From Paragonimus westermani (lineage: Eukaryota > Platyhelminthes > Trematoda > Plagiorchiida > Troglotrematidae): DNA of 64,000 nt. Where the stretch lies: the NCBI GenBank assembly GCA_008508345.1, contig QNGE01000749.1:12433-76432 (forward strand), in the 5' to 3' direction. A program made the translations under genes and the position numbers. Below the pieces are notes generated by a model, which was given only the letters and a program-made list of their open reading frames with translations, did not search any database and was not told where the DNA came from. Shown here one piece after another: positions 20,401 through 35,400 of this stretch; the stretch's first letter is position 1, and the number at the start of each line of letters is the position of its first letter.

Positions 20401-23400
20401 GAGAGTTGGTATGGACAATAATCCACCAGGCAACTTGTGAATGTTGCCCAATGGTCCAATGAAAGACTGTCCAATCTAATAGTCGGACGTCTGCCCACAA
20501 ACCGTGAGCTCGATGCCGGAGTTCGCTTATTGCTGACAAGATCTAACTAGGTTAAAACAACTGCTTACCACCGATGGTGGTCATCGGAACCAACTGACTG
20601 AATGATACTCCCTCAGACACATGACTGTGGAAGGTACTTGTTGGTGTTCAAATCCATAAAAATTAGCTCATAACTTTGAACGAATTAGGAAGTGCTACGG
20701 TTAAGAAAATAGATCCGACGGTTATAGTATTGACCTACAGCAGCACTCAAGTGTGCTATCATAAAGCTAGAGAGAGTGTATAGTTGGCCTATTGGAATAC
20801 ACTCACTTATGATAAACGAAGACTGAAAGTTCGTATCCTCTTGGCTAATCCGATCTCGCCAGTCTAAAAGAAACAAAATTGGTCGTGGAGCCCGTCAGCG
20901 TCAGCTGAAGTTCTACTGCTGCTATTGGTAACCGACAGAAAGCCAGCAACAACGAAATTTTTGGACATTCTATTAAAATGTGATCTTATGTCTTTGATTG
21001 GCACAACGATGCAATTTTCCCAAAATCTAACAACGGTAGTTGGGCTAATGATCATTCCACTGCACTATACTATGATTAATATCAATGTAATAGCCGGTTT
21101 GAAGTAGATCATTGAATTTTCCATAAGACATAGATCGTAGTGTTGATAAGAACGGTATTATTTATTAAATTATCCATCAACTTACAAACTAAAATTTTTA
21201 CTCAGTTCAAATGTTCGGAAAGTCGTTCTGCGATTCCTTCTGGAACTAAGGTTAGTAAATTCAAATATTTTAAAGTTCAATCTAACGATACTCACCGTAG
21301 TTTGTCCGTTTCAAATAATTTACCCTGGCGCTTACATAAAGAACACAGATAGTTTGGCTATCGTTTTGACGTCTGTTAGCTCGCGAGCGTTAACCCAGTT
21401 ATATCCCGCCTACTAAAATCATTAACGCAAACGCTGAGAAATATTTTCACGTTTACCAAAGACCATGCTTCAACAATGCGTATTTAGGTCATACATGACG
21501 AATGGTGGCCGTGAGACAAAGACCTGGACCAAGTGAAATCACAATCAGGACTCTACACCGACCGAGATCCTATTCACTACAAGCGCGGATGACCTAACCT
21601 TTTCGCCTGAATAAAGAACCCGCAAGACATTCCCGGGATACATTTCAGGTAGTTTGGATTCAAAAATTACTGTGGTGATTAATGCCTTGTCGAAAGTATG
21701 CTGCGTGGTAATCGAGGTCACTAAATCATGCAAACTCCCTGCGAATTCGTTAAAACGGAGAAAATACTTATCACGAGATGATAATGCAAACGTTTATCCC
21801 TACCTCGTCAATTAGTGTGTGATTACGTACTTATAACTGTAACCTTTAGGTGATCAGTGATGCAGTATGAATTAGTTTTATGTGCACAGAAACATTGACG
21901 TGACCATTTTTGCTATTCGGGGTGTGGTGTTCAGGATATGTAAAAGTTAGACGGTTCTAGAAAGTTCCTATCTTGGATCTTTGTTACATGCATTTTGCAT
22001 CATGTTTATTGTTCCCGTTTTATTGGCTGATAGAAGTAAAGTGAGTTATCAACTACTCCGGAGCCGCTTTCATTCTAGTTAAGTGATCTGCATGAAAACT
22101 ACTCAGTGTTCCAAATGTCTTAAGCGAAGACTTCTTGTGAACGCGGTAAACTGACGATTTATACAGGTTTGCAACTGGCAGCTATTTTCTAGAAAAAAAC
22201 AAAACGTTTTCACGAATGCTTGCTTAGAAACTGGTTTGATGTGTCATAAGAAGCTTATATGAAATTGTCATACAACGTTTTCATACTGAGAGGTATGAGT
22301 ACTGCATGAACTGACTACTCCAGACGTGTAAAAAGTTGATGTCGTTGGTGTGTGCGTTCACTTTTCTGGATGCCAAACTTGTTCTTTGCTCATATTTAAA
22401 TTCGGTCAACCTTTTCTGACCAGCGGGCACAATAAAAGTCCAAAAGTTGTGGAGCCCCGAACAAAATTTATGGTAACAGTAAGCCGACTAGCATTGAAAG
22501 CAGGTCCAAACGATATAACATATCCTCTTTTCATCATCACAATCACACATTGCATCCAACGCCTGTCTGCAGTCACCGTGACAACTGAGACACCTGCACA
22601 CTCCTCACGCACACCAGGACATCTCAGCATATAAATAGCCTATCCCACTTTTTCATTATACCCTTATCACCATTTATTATGGGCTCTAGTCAAGCCTGAT
22701 TATCAGTGTAGTTGTTCACATGCAACCGCCTGTTGCTGTGACAAACCTTGTGGCTTACATCAGAATTCCTGATGTGTGGAATATCCGCTTGTTATGCAAG
22801 TATACTCCCATATATCCCTGTCGAGGACGAAATTGGTGAATGTCCACCAGGAGCACAGTAAATTATACATTTGCAGTCTGCTTATTATTGTTTTAACCCA
22901 AACAAAGATACCGTATACTACTGCGGGCGACGCTCCAACTGCTATCATACAGGCTTTAGTTCATGCAGAACGTTAAATTTATCTCTCCGTTTGGTGTTGT
23001 CGGTCCGGGATTAGATTAGAAGAAAATGTATCTATTGAATTACGACATTGTTTTTCACGAAAGACAAGAATTCTCCGTTGATGTGGGTCGGGCGTATATT
23101 CGGCTGAACATTGCAGCCGCTTTCTACGTTCGGTATTAATCGGCGCAATAATTCTGAAAGTGGCAGTTGGAAATGACAACAACAGCTCAAACCTTGCAGA
23201 TAGCTTTTCCTCACGAGGAATTTTCGATAGCCATTACAGTGAAAATCGTCCTTTGGTGTAAGTTTGACGCTGCGTCAATAGTTCGATGCACAGCTTGAGG
23301 GGCTAGGATGGCGTTTTCACCACAATCTGTTCTGCAGTGACCAAGCAAACAATGGGTTTACTGTTGCAATCAATTTTTAGCCATTAGTTCAGGGTAATTA

Positions 23401-24200
23401 CTTTCGTGTAATTCCGTTGGAACATCTCATTTATGTCTTCAAAAGATCAGCGTTTGCTTAAACATTCCCAACCAATTACTAGAAAGTGTACCGCTTTCAG
23501 TTCAAAAATAAACAAGGGATCTCTCAAAACAGTCGAACTCGATTGTTGGTTCTGAATAACGCTAAGTACACGTAACACATACTTGCCAGAGGTCAGCGCT
23601 AAAATAGTTCGTGTGGACTACACTAGTAACAGCTGCACAGACTAGTATTTAACAAACACTGCCTTAAACGTTTTTTTGAAGTGGCTAGGTATGATTACAA
23701 CTAAATCAATGCACATGCAACCACAGCATTCATTTGAAATTTATTTGAAGCTGAATGAGTTACATAATCGGTTTAGTGAGGGTACCTCAGTAACTGTATG
23801 TGCGTGATTTCATAAAGCGTAAAACGTTGGTGCTTCTAAATGATAATTTCCAGGGCATGTACTATTATCGAGCTCACCGTGAAAAGTGCATGCTTGCAGT
23901 GAACTTTCGATGAGAAGTGTTTCAAAACTCTTAAACATTGGTTACGGGACTACAGCATATCTCTCATCAAAACGTGGTTCGAGATGTTTCATCTGATCAC
24001 TTAGTCGTGTACTTGGATTTAAATCTGTCAGGATTAGCTGCCTTTCATCAGTTTGATAGGAGGTGAAGCAATTTCTTAAGGTAAATGGAACTATGGGCAT
24101 GCGTACACCAAGGGTTATGGTTTTAATCCGATTCACCTGGACCACCTAGTATATAAACGCTATCTTAATCAACAAGAATAGATCAGAGGTTAACAGTGAT
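17430..24200. other. No gene recognised; one AT-rich simple tract
   Basis: No known motif was found. TATATG-type AT-rich sequence lies at about 18207-18265. ORFs at 19220-19600 (126 codons, plus) and 22350-22634 (94 codons, plus) overlap ORFs on the opposite strand and resemble nothing known. Confidence 0.5.
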
Positions 24201-27200
24201 GCATTAAATTATGTCATGCAAAATATAACTGATGTGTGTGGGTTAGAGATACTGTCATGGCAACCAAACAGAACAGTTGGACAATTAGAGTTTTTAACCG
24301 AAATCCCTAACTTGCGCCCATAAAACTTAGCCGATGGTAGCACTGGCAATTTTTCGGGAGCGAAATTCAACCGCCTTTCCTCTTTCAACCCGACGAACTC
24401 ATGGGCTTTAGTTAATGAGGTTTACAGTCAGCGACCGGCCCTGTCGTTAGTAAACAGCAGGTAAACAGTTGTACTTACCCAAAAATGCTATTCAGTCCCT
24501 GTAGCCAATACGACCACAGATCGATCACAACTATTTTAAACTCCGTTATACTTGGCCCAAGGTTTTAACAGATACCCTCCCTACGCGATTCGACAATTTT
24601 TAATATCTACTAGTTGTGGTGCGCCACAAATGTTTGTCGCGTCAATACTCAACTAAACTAAACTGTCAAATGGCATCTTCGAACTACAGAGCACTTAAGT
24701 TCTAATAAAGCAGTTTGCTTCGTTGATTCTATGCCTTACTCATTTTTATACAGAAAACATTACACCATGCAGATTTCATTCCCGGGAATGTAAATCACAC
24801 AGAATTAGAAAATCATCATCGTTAACAGTTGGGTTCGTGGCAACCCATGTGGCTAACTTACAATATAGTCTGCTGAACCTAGCACAAGTAATTTGAAATT
24901 GACGAATACATCTAGGCACTACTCAAACCTGATGACAACTTTGGGACGCACGTGGACTTTTAGCGAATCTCCTTCCTGTTAACTCTAAGTAACCGTCCTA
25001 AGATGGCTACATTGTTCCTTTTCGAGGTGATTGACTAATATGAGAATGTGGATCGCGGTTCGCCTATCGGTCGTAGCCAGAAAATCAATCACTGACAAGA
25101 ACAAGCAAAAAAGAAACTCTTAAAAAAGGCATGTTTAGAAATCTGTCTGGGTAGGAGTACAAATACTAATTAGTCAGACGACACAGTTTAGAGTTTTGGT
25201 CAGCGTTGATGAATTTAAAATTGATTGTATCCCAGTAGCATTTTTGCAAACTTCCATCACAGGTTTACCAAAATCTTCGGATCGTTCGCCGGATACAAGA
25301 AACTGCAGCAAAATTGATGTTTGATATCACTTCTTTCAGACGAATTTAAGGTAGAAAAATAAATGTTTAATTGTTCAGAATATATGCGAGATGCGCTCAT
25401 TTGCATGGGCCTTCAAATAACTTTTCAGAACTTACCAAATATATATTGAAAGAATTGCAACAATATAACTTGCTGGCTTTCGAACCAAGCAAATTTTACG
25501 ATCAGTTATCAACTAGGACTAAAAGATATGGAAGTAATTTTTTAATTTAAGCACAGAATATACCCTTGAGTTACTAACGCCCTTGAAAAACGCAAGATTC
25601 ATTTCTGAATTGACGTATTTCTAATCTCAACCATTGACAAATAGAATAATTGCAACATTCAATCTTTCATGGATTTCACAAGTTTTTCAACCACGGACTG
25701 TTTGTGCGACATTTTTTGTGAGTTATTTCGTAACATGTCACTTTGTCATCAGCTTACCAGAATGCGTCAACGCTGCGAGTATCATCACTGAGCAAATGAA
25801 ACGATGAGTCCATAACTCCTCCGTTTGTCGCACCATTGTGTTGACTGATCCCAAGTGTTAACTAATGTTCAGTTGAAAGTAAATCACAGTAATTCAAATC
25901 TTTCAAACTGAACAGACGGGAGCGAATGTGATTATGAAGCGATTAAGTTTGCACACACCACAGTGTGTTGCTGTGTGCATTGATTTACACTCACACAAAT
26001 TCTGGACCAACCAGCTTTGATTGGACAAGCACAGAAAGGTGCTCACGTGTCACAGCTAAAATGTGCGTGTGGAAGGAGGATAGGGTAACAAGTTAAAACA
26101 ATCATGCAATTCAGCAGATAAATAGCAGTTCTGCAATGCTTTATACATATATAATATTATCCAGCGTCCACTGTATGTATAGTGGTTACCAGTCCGGAAA
26201 TTATCACAATGCTGAAAGACTGAGCTCACCAAGTTATTACCAGTTTTCCTGCGGTGCTCAATGTAATATTGATATCTTGTGTCACACCACTTTTATTTAA
26301 CTAGTAAATATGCAGTCACTGACATCGGTGAACAGCACTCACCGACAAAAAATTTGACTCATCTTCCGCTGGATATTCTAATCTCATCTGGGTTTCATCT
26401 TTCTTACATGAAATCAAAGTGCTTAGGGCTTGACTTTCATGAGTGGATGTAAATGTTGACCGATCTCTGACGGAGCGCCAGGCTGAGTAGATGAACTGAC
26501 CTACAAATATTCTTTTTTAACACACTCAGCTGTAAGTCAAACTGATTTGGAACCACATACTTATAGATTACAATTGTGAAGTATGTACAGTCGTCATGTT
26601 GAACAAAGTGTTGCGCATATGCAAACAGTAGGACACTAATAATATCACCGGCTATTTCAGCGTATTCGGCATAAGCGTGCGTGAGTTCACCCTGTTTGGT
26701 GTTTGGCAGCAAAATGCGGCAACTTCGAGCAAGAATAGTGTTGTCATAGGATTTATTAAGAAGTGGCGAAGTTTAACTAGGACGATGATCAGGTGGACAC
26801 CTGATGTAACAGCATCTTTTCTCAGCAGTAGTCAAGATGGACGAACAGTCAGATGAGCAGTATTCACTAGTCAATTAGTTTTACAGTTTGGTTGGCTGTG
26901 GTCAACTGTTGCCACCGGGAAATGCAAATAGGAGTGCAACAACTGAATTTTGGAAAAATATTCTGCATTAATTGAAGCAGTCGGATTTTAGTTCTGCATT
27001 TTAGAAGTGCGCAGCCGTAATGACTGCTTACTTGCGGCCAGTAAGTACTACGCGAATAGCCGAACAACGTAAGAAAAAGCTTTATACTTAAAATGGAAGC
27101 AGTAATACTTGTAGGACGCAATAACTTGCGCAAGAGTAAACCGAGTCCGGTGCAGATTTCTAAGATTAGATCCCATCCTTCATTAATTACCAGTTTGAGT

Positions 27201-30200
27201 CAATAAGACGGCTGATAAAATGTGGTTTGCAACATATAGACTGGGCAAAGTTCCCAGCGTTTTCGATAGTGCACTGGAGAGTCCTGTGATGAGGAAAAAA
27301 CGTAGAACTTCAGGAAGAATAAAGTTATCATGGTAATAGCCTGCGTAATTAACTACATATCTACAGCATGAGCCAACAGTCAGTGATATGATAATTTAGA
27401 GTCTGTAGGTTGGGACTGGCACACTTGATGACAAAGCAGAACAGTCGGTTGCTCTCTTGGATATTTTCAACTGGTTTTACGTCTGTACTTTGTAGGACAC
27501 GGTGCGATCTAGCGGGACAATGGTTGTATGCATAATTTCCCTGGAACAGGACATTGGCTAGTAAGGCACCAAGGTGATGTACGATCTTGGTCATCTTGCA
27601 GTCGGGATCACACTCCGACAGATTATCACTGAATTCTTGTTTATTACTCTGGTTAGATCTAACAACTGAAAGACCAACTAATGAAGACCTCCTAGCAAAC
27701 GAGACAAGCTGTAAAAGAAAGGTTGAAGAAAGAACTTATTTATTGCACAAGCTTGTTCTCTCATGATGCCTTTTTCCAAGGCTAGATTGTGCAACAGCTC
27801 CACATTTCAAAATTTTGAATGTCTCTTCCTTACACATTACGATTGGACCTGTACCTCACAGACTACTGCATATAAATCTGGATGAACAATCGGCTATCGT
27901 TCTTCAGACAATGCTCCAAAAAATAGATAGCAGTTTTAACCCATCTTACGCTAATATGTCTTGATCCCGGAAATTTTCTACTAAGTCTTGTCGTTTGCTG
28001 TCTCACATAAAGGGGTACTGAGATGAATGCCACAGAAGAAAGAACTTGGAATTCGATTGTCACCCTGAATAAACGTTATGCCTAAATTTAAGAAAGATCT
28101 GTTTATCGCTTACCAACTTCCCTATCCCATAATCTATTGACCTCTCGAGGGAAGGTGACAGTTGGTAAAATGATATCAAGCTGTGGCCTTTTAGAACAAG
28201 ACATTATATTCACCAAAAGTTACAGCCTTACACTCACAAATGCAAAAAGTATGGTCATTCTGAGCATGTATATGTATTTAACAGTTGTCAGGTGCCCTAT
28301 AGCAACAATTGATGTGACGAATCACTACATCTACACTGCTTAATACTCATCGTGGTCATCTCGTGGTCAGACCTGACTCCAAACACTGGGGTAAATTGCC
28401 CAGTGGGTACTGACAAGGTCGAAACAGTGCCGATTGTAAACAAGCTCTCTTATTAGAAGCACGCAAGCAGAATGAATAAACAACGGATGAACGGCAGTTT
28501 CTATAAGGACAGTTCCGATAGGTAAGTAGAAATATGCTTGACGAAAGGTGCGACTCCTGGAAGTTTTGCAGCTGGGGCTTTTGTGCTTCAGTGTTGATTT
28601 TAGATTGCAGACCGACAGGAGAATTGTATTACTGACAGGATTTCAAACAACTCATGAGACCTTTCCGCATACGTGAATTCAACTGCACGTTGTGTACAAG
28701 AAGAGTGGGTGCAGAGGACTACGAAAATGTCGTGAGATACTGTGACGAGTGGACTAAAAATACCCTAACGCATACAGAGATGAACATCAGTTAATACGTA
28801 GCGTTGTGGGAAGTTGATTTAACCCGTTTGTTATGTACGCATCAGAGACATTTTGGAACACTTCCACTAAGTTCACGCGTCTAGATACAAACTGCCGTCT
28901 ACTTACGCCATTTCTCGGTTTGCTTGCTACTGCACCTTGAAACCTCTTATATTCACTTCGCAAAAGTTGAATGTTTCTGTTCGCTTTTTCTTTCTTATTT
29001 TTTAAGAACAGCGTTAACATCTACACTCACTATTATAATAGTTGTTCGGTCCATTTTGAATCTCGTCTCTTGTAGATCTACAACCCTAACGCTGACTCGT
29101 CCTTGTTATCTAAATCACACTGGCCCTTTCATTTTGGTTTCTATGGGTTGGAGACTTCAGTTTCTATTTGGCTTCTCAATTGGCCAGACAGTTCAAAATA
29201 GATACAAGCGAATGGTTGTAACAGTAGACGGTTACTGCCGTCTGGTGCGATTACTGACGCAACCCTGTTTAAAGGTTTGCTATTGTAAGCCTTTACTTAG
29301 TAGGTGAGCTTCAGCACAATGTATTTGTTTCCAATAGTCCCAGCTGCACCACTAAGATAAGTTTATTTTGAACGAATACATATATTTATATACACATATA
29401 ACCACATACATATAACCACAGAAATACCTTGCGACGTCAAAACCTCACTTCAAGTAAGGATAAAATCAAACTGGTACGCATGGAAGAGGCGTTTGAGCAT
29501 CTTGACGTTAGGGCACTTATTTGCTCAATAAGTGACGATGTTTTTTCAAAATCTTTTGCAGTCTAAACCACCTTACATAACGGAAGTATCTGCAGAGAAC
29601 TGGTTGTCGGCTGCATAATCTCTGACAATTATTACGAAAATGTTTCCCAAACAAGTATTAGTTTGAGCAAAATGTGACCAACGTTGTTCAAACTAATTTA
29701 CAGGCACAGCGTTAGTCAAGCAATTACTCTATCTCTTGGCTTGCAGACAAAGGATAAAACAAACCAGAGTTGCTATATAGTGTTCCAGTTCGCCATCAAT
29801 ATCATTACCTTCAGCACAAACACTGAACAAACTCCGAGTTGTGCTCTTGTTAAGCACACACGAACCAAATATTGTGCTGTGAGTTTTCTAAACGGTTCAC
29901 AGCTTTTACCTGTCATATGCAGCTTTCTACTTTGTGAAACCCGACAGAAGTTTGCACGTGGCTAAGTGTCTGGATCACACACAAGTGGCTTTACGAAAAC
30001 GGACTGATTCAACTAACCTCTGCACGTTGCTACGGTGCACGGCGCACGTAAGTTATCTACTCAAACGTTCTCAAGAACAAATGTAGCAATCGATTTTGGA
30101 TGGTGAAATTCTAGATGATTTTCTGACGCACTGTTTCCAAAATTCATGTGGAGTGGCAAATAGCATTATACTAATTTAGTAACCGAAATTACTTGCTCCT

Positions 30201-32300
30201 CCAAATAAAGTCAAGGGCATCTGCTGCACTGTAGTTCTGCGAGGGTTGGTTCCGTCCAGCGCAACTGCTAATCCATCTCGAAATTACACTTGGTTTTATC
30301 AGATCAGTTCGATTTGATGTGTGAATGAACGGACTTTTTCCATGGACCAACAGTCTACTTGCTCCTTTTAACTCTGTCAAATTCAAATGTCCATACGAGG
30401 AACGTATCCGAGTGATCGCACCTACGAGAAGTCGGCATGGTTACACACGTGTCTCCCGTCTGCCAGTCATCTCAATAAACGTTGTATTGACTCCTTCATT
30501 GTGGACTCTTGACCTATAGTCTAATGCTTGTAAGAATATATCGATCGCATATGCCAGTTTACAGTTACTCGCGAGAAAATTTAACCCCGTCTCATAATCA
30601 AACTGAATGGTTAAAAAATGGTAGGTATAGATTAAAGCATTCTATCGGTCAACTTTCCGGAAAAGACAGTAGCGTTGACATTTTCCGGAAACTTCATTTA
30701 GATTGATGATCATTGTTGACGTTGCTCTGTTTTCGCCTTACTTTGATGTGGCCGTTTTATAGCCATCGGCTTTAACTGTCACGCCGGGGTTCCCAGTACC
30801 TCAACGAACTGTAAATCCTGTAGACTAACCTGATGAGCCCATAGACGGTCTGGAGGCAGTACAGCGGACAAACAACAAACAGTAAGAGCCCGAAGTCGAC
30901 AGTTTGGGCCGAGTTTTCTTGATGCTGGGATAAGCCTTGGAGAGATGTGTACCATTTTCTTTTTGCTCGGATTGTTATTCATGTTAATTGGTACGCTCCA
31001 TTCAGATGTGTGTGATCGATACAGTTGTAATGGTCACTTCCAATATCTTAACATGTTCCAGGTATACTGTTGTAATGTCAGGCGTGTAGAATGTAGTCGG
31101 TGTGAAATATGCGGTTTTTCCTACATTACTCGTCTAGTCCTCCGAACATGTCTAGAAACATGTCTGTCCACCCGACTATAATGAGCGCAGCAGGCGCACA
31201 ATTTCGTTACACAAGCGTGAGTTACATAGAATGAATAGTCTAGCGCTCCGTGACAGTCTTAATTTGTACAGCCCGGTTTCACCCTCATGACGACCAGAAC
31301 TTTCTTCTCAATTTTGTGCACACAGAGTTGAATACCATCAATGAAAGCCACTTGGAAGATACGGTCTCGGTTGACGTTCCATCTGACTGGTGCGGGATTG
31401 ATAATCCCATTTGATTCGAAGGCTAAACCATCTATCAAAGAATTGGAAGGTGCGAAGATATAAATTCCCTCACATGAGTAAAATCTAGCAGGATAATGGT
31501 TAACGTCACAGTGTAAGCGTGTTGACTGTCAAGGGGATAAGTTTTCTGAAGACGGTCACTACTTTGTCTTTAGGTATTAATTCCAGATGTGTAGGGAAGA
31601 CAGGACCATTGGAGTGTCTCGTCAAGTATAAATTCCTAGGTAAGCGAGTGTTAAAACTTAAAAAAGGATTCTCAGGTAAGGTTTGGTTCTGTGTCCCAGA
31701 GTAACAACCAACGTCTTGTCTGTTTACTTTCTCACTGACCTCAACAGCTGACGTAGAAAAGGAATGATCGAATCAGGCCTTCAAGCACAGGTTTGCCTGA
31801 GGGGATTCCAGAAGAAGACCTGCGTTTCGCGTGATACCTTACGCCCACTTCCTTTCAGTATTTTTTGATAGATTTACCAATCTTTAGCAGTTTATCAACA
31901 TCCTAGAGAGCTCAAGTACGGTTTCAGCCTGTTCCAGTCTTCCAGTCGGTCACCACAAAGTTACCTCGAGCAGGGTTAAGGCATCCGCCTAGGGGCTCAA
32001 TGCTGGCGTTTCGCTGCCAGAGAGTGCACTGACTTTGTGGCCAACAGCATGATTAGCTAGGTTAGATATGAAGATGAACGCTGTGTCGAAACTGCAAGGT
32101 CACATAAGCAAGATGGGTCGTGGTCCCCTAGTGTGTGAAGAAGACATGAACATCAGGCGACCCCCGACACTAGTTTTCGTAACCATGTGTACGTGCGTGT
32201 AATATGATACCGACTAGGGAGGCATTGGGCACATTACATATAACGAAAATGGAAAGAGCCTAAGGAGTACTAGAGAGGGAACAGTTTGATCGACCGAGTC
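24201..32300. other. No gene recognised; AT-rich simple tract
   Basis: No known protein or RNA motif was found. An ATATAT/ACATAT-rich run lies at about 29376-29420. The longest ORF, 127 codons at 28924-29307 plus, has hydrophobic stretches but no recognisable family. Confidence 0.5.
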
Positions 32301-32340
32301 CCCCAGAAGTTCTGTTGCACTGAAATAAACCAACCTGAAT

Positions 32341-32401
32341 GGTGGAGTGGCTGAGCCCGTTGCACTAAGGGGTCGATAGTGTGTTTTCAAACACACGCAC
32401 C
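32341..32401 (+). other. tRNA-like relic (weak)
   Basis: GGTGGAGTGGCTGAGCCCG resembles a tRNA 5' half with A-box. After about 35 bases comes a hairpin GTGTGTTTTCAAACACAC, where a T-arm and B-box would lie, and then CGCACC, which pairs with the first four bases. The B-box is poor. It may be an old tRNA or SINE head, or chance. Confidence 0.25.
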
Positions 32402-35400
32402 AACGGCTAGATTACGTTAATTAGCCGTAATACAGGAGGACTCTCAGCCAAGCCGGAGGAGTTGGGGGCAAGTATGGTTTTACGGTGACTAAGATCTAAA
32501 AGAAACAACACCTGAAGCGTTAACAGCCGGATGCAAACAGTTAGGTTTTTGTTATCGACGGGTCTCATATGAGCCATAACAACACTTCTGGGCATAGCGG
32601 TCGTTTTAAAAAAATAAAATGCTATGCTGCGCACCTCGACTGAGTCTGCAAGGAGAACCAAATATCGGTCCACACTTTGGACACTCTGTGCTGGACGATA
32701 ATACAGTACCAAAAGCGCGGACCTGAGAATTAACCAGTAAACAACGGAGTTAGAATTATGTTATCATTCAGTCAGGTGATTTATTTACCCAGCGTCAGAG
32801 ACGATTCCATTGGTGGCGTCTTTCATATACTTCTTGCAAAGTTTCTGCATTCTCACATATCAAACCCAATTTTTCCGGACACAGTTAATGGGATCGTATA
32901 CTTTGACTGGTGACTAGCCTCCATTGGTAGGGTATGTGCCTGATTACATTGAAATTGTAAAACCGAATTATCTGGGTCCCAAAAATATGGCTCGCCTGAA
33001 GAGGACCACAGATCTCACCGGCCTCTCGGAGACCACATAGAAGCTGAATTTGAGATCGGGCCGTTTAGTGCTATGGGGTGCAGCGTACAGGTTCATCGTA
33101 TATAAACAGTTGCAGTGGTGGGATGCTGGCACTGACAGCGGGTTGCAGTTTTCGCCTAATGACCTCTTCCGTCTGAACGGAGAGGAAGATAATCAACTTT
33201 CTGTTAACTGACCCCCCGTCTCCACATAAACGTAAAACAGAGTGCCTGATATACGCCTGATCCTCTTGTTCGATTCAGGGGTCATAGTAAGTTTCCCAAT
33301 GTTTGTAATCACGTTGGAGCACTTGGGTATAGTGTTCATTCTTACTTGAAAGTGATTCACTGAATTACTAACATCTAGCTGGTCTTACTTATCCCAAAGT
33401 CTGTACTAGAATATCAGCAGTGAAACGTTACCAATAGGAGAGCTGACTGATTATCTGTGAGTCGTTTTGAAAATCACCCAGCTGCATTTTTTTACCGTAA
33501 CAGGATAAACATGATCGTTACTCTGGTTTACTCATATAATTTTCTGATCTATTAATAACGCTGTGAACAAGATACCTTGACGAGTTGGTTTTATTGCGAA
33601 CAACTTTTTCTAGTACTACGATTTCGATAAGTCGGAATCGATCAGCCATTGAAATTGGAAGGTCAGTGTTCTCTCATGTTATTTAAAGGGATCAAAGCAA
33701 ATGGTTAAACTTCCAGATGGGTAAATATTTTGTGCGAGAAAAAGTGACAGACAAACGACATGCAACCCATTTCACAGGCTATCAAATAACGCTTAGTGGA
33801 CCACAGATATTGAGTGTACAGGGTTCAGGTGCCATCGTTAAAGTGAATTAATGAAAGTCACAATGTTTGCACTGTTTTGTACTTAACCAGTTATTTCTTT
33901 GAAACTGTTTGCATCAACCACCACAGAAGTGGTTACAGCCAACAAATGGGGTAATTGACGATGAACAGCGTGAGGGAACAAATAGTTATGCGTATCAGGT
34001 TGGACGAAACCAACGCTGTCAGATTTAACAAACATTAGGCGCCCGCCTTCGTCACGCATACAGTACAATTGACTGAGACTTCTGGTGGAAGCCAAAGAAT
34101 ACATTACCTCGGCGATGGGTTCCGGGACAGGTCCTTAACCAGGACGCATTTGAGTCGAGTAGACATATCGAATACTTTCCCGGAGGCTACAAAGCACTTA
34201 GATCATGTATACGATTGCACGTCACTCGTCATTTGCGCTGTTATGGATCAATGTCGGTCTCAGGTTTTCTCACCTACGAACAGACTTGAGCACATAGATC
34301 GATTGAGGTTGCACGCATAGTAAAATATATTCGCAGCTCTACAACACAGTATTTAAATCGTAATCTGTAAACTGGCTCTAATTTGGAAGAACCAGCAGAG
34401 CGTCCAGGTGATCAGATGTACTGTTGTTCAGGCTAGTATCGTAGAATAGAAAATACACTTTCTTAGCAGTTGTACACTGCTACTTGCGATTGATCTGCGT
34501 AGGAACTGTGAGGGCGCATATATTACCTTTGGTAGAAAACTCAAAACCTCTTCTGGTGTGAAAAGTAAGGGGAAGAAGTAGCCGGTTGATAATCTCAAAC
34601 GGAACTTGGGGGTATTTCCGAAACAGTTCCTTTCTATCTTGCTGTGATCACACGTTTGCTAACAGTTACGTAACGTCTGTTCCGAACTGTGAGTTGCACT
34701 GATTGTGGGCTAAAGGAAGTCAGAATTGCAGTCATCACATTGAGTGTCTTCCCGGAATATTAAAAGATAAACCTCGTGCGATCTCTGGCTGGGAGCGCGT
34801 TAAAGATCTCTACCACTTATACTTTACAAGCCGCGATTAACCTTCTGTGAGAAGTGTTCGTACAGAGTGTCAGCTTGATAGTTTTTAAAGAGAGAGTTGT
34901 GCTGGTGGTTAACCTGAAACGCATCACCCTCATTGGATAAGAAACTTATCCCTCAAAGATCCTACTGCTAAAGTTATCAAAATAGCCCAAAAAGCCAGTC
35001 TAACCAACCTACACTGCAATCCAGCTGTGCATCAGCTACCTGACAACTCTGTTACCACGGCGTTAAAAATAAACCAACTTCTACGTTTTATAGTCAGCTT
35101 CTGTGTGCAGTCATTTGTTTGCTCATGAGTAACGTCGTACATTGCTCATACTGTAAGGCAATTTTCTAACCAGGTATGTTGGCGTTATCCTGTGTAGTTG
35201 AACAGCGGTGAGGTTAAAACTATTTCTGATGAGACTGCTGCACAGTTGACATACTGTAATCACCCTGTCGAATAAAAAGATGTATTTCAGCTTTTCTGTC
35301 TACTGCCAAGAAATCGAGCGAAAATAGTTAATTTGAAGCGTTGACCGTTGACCTGGTCGTTATTGTCCGACTTCCAAGTTCTACCCGTATGCTCAAAAGT

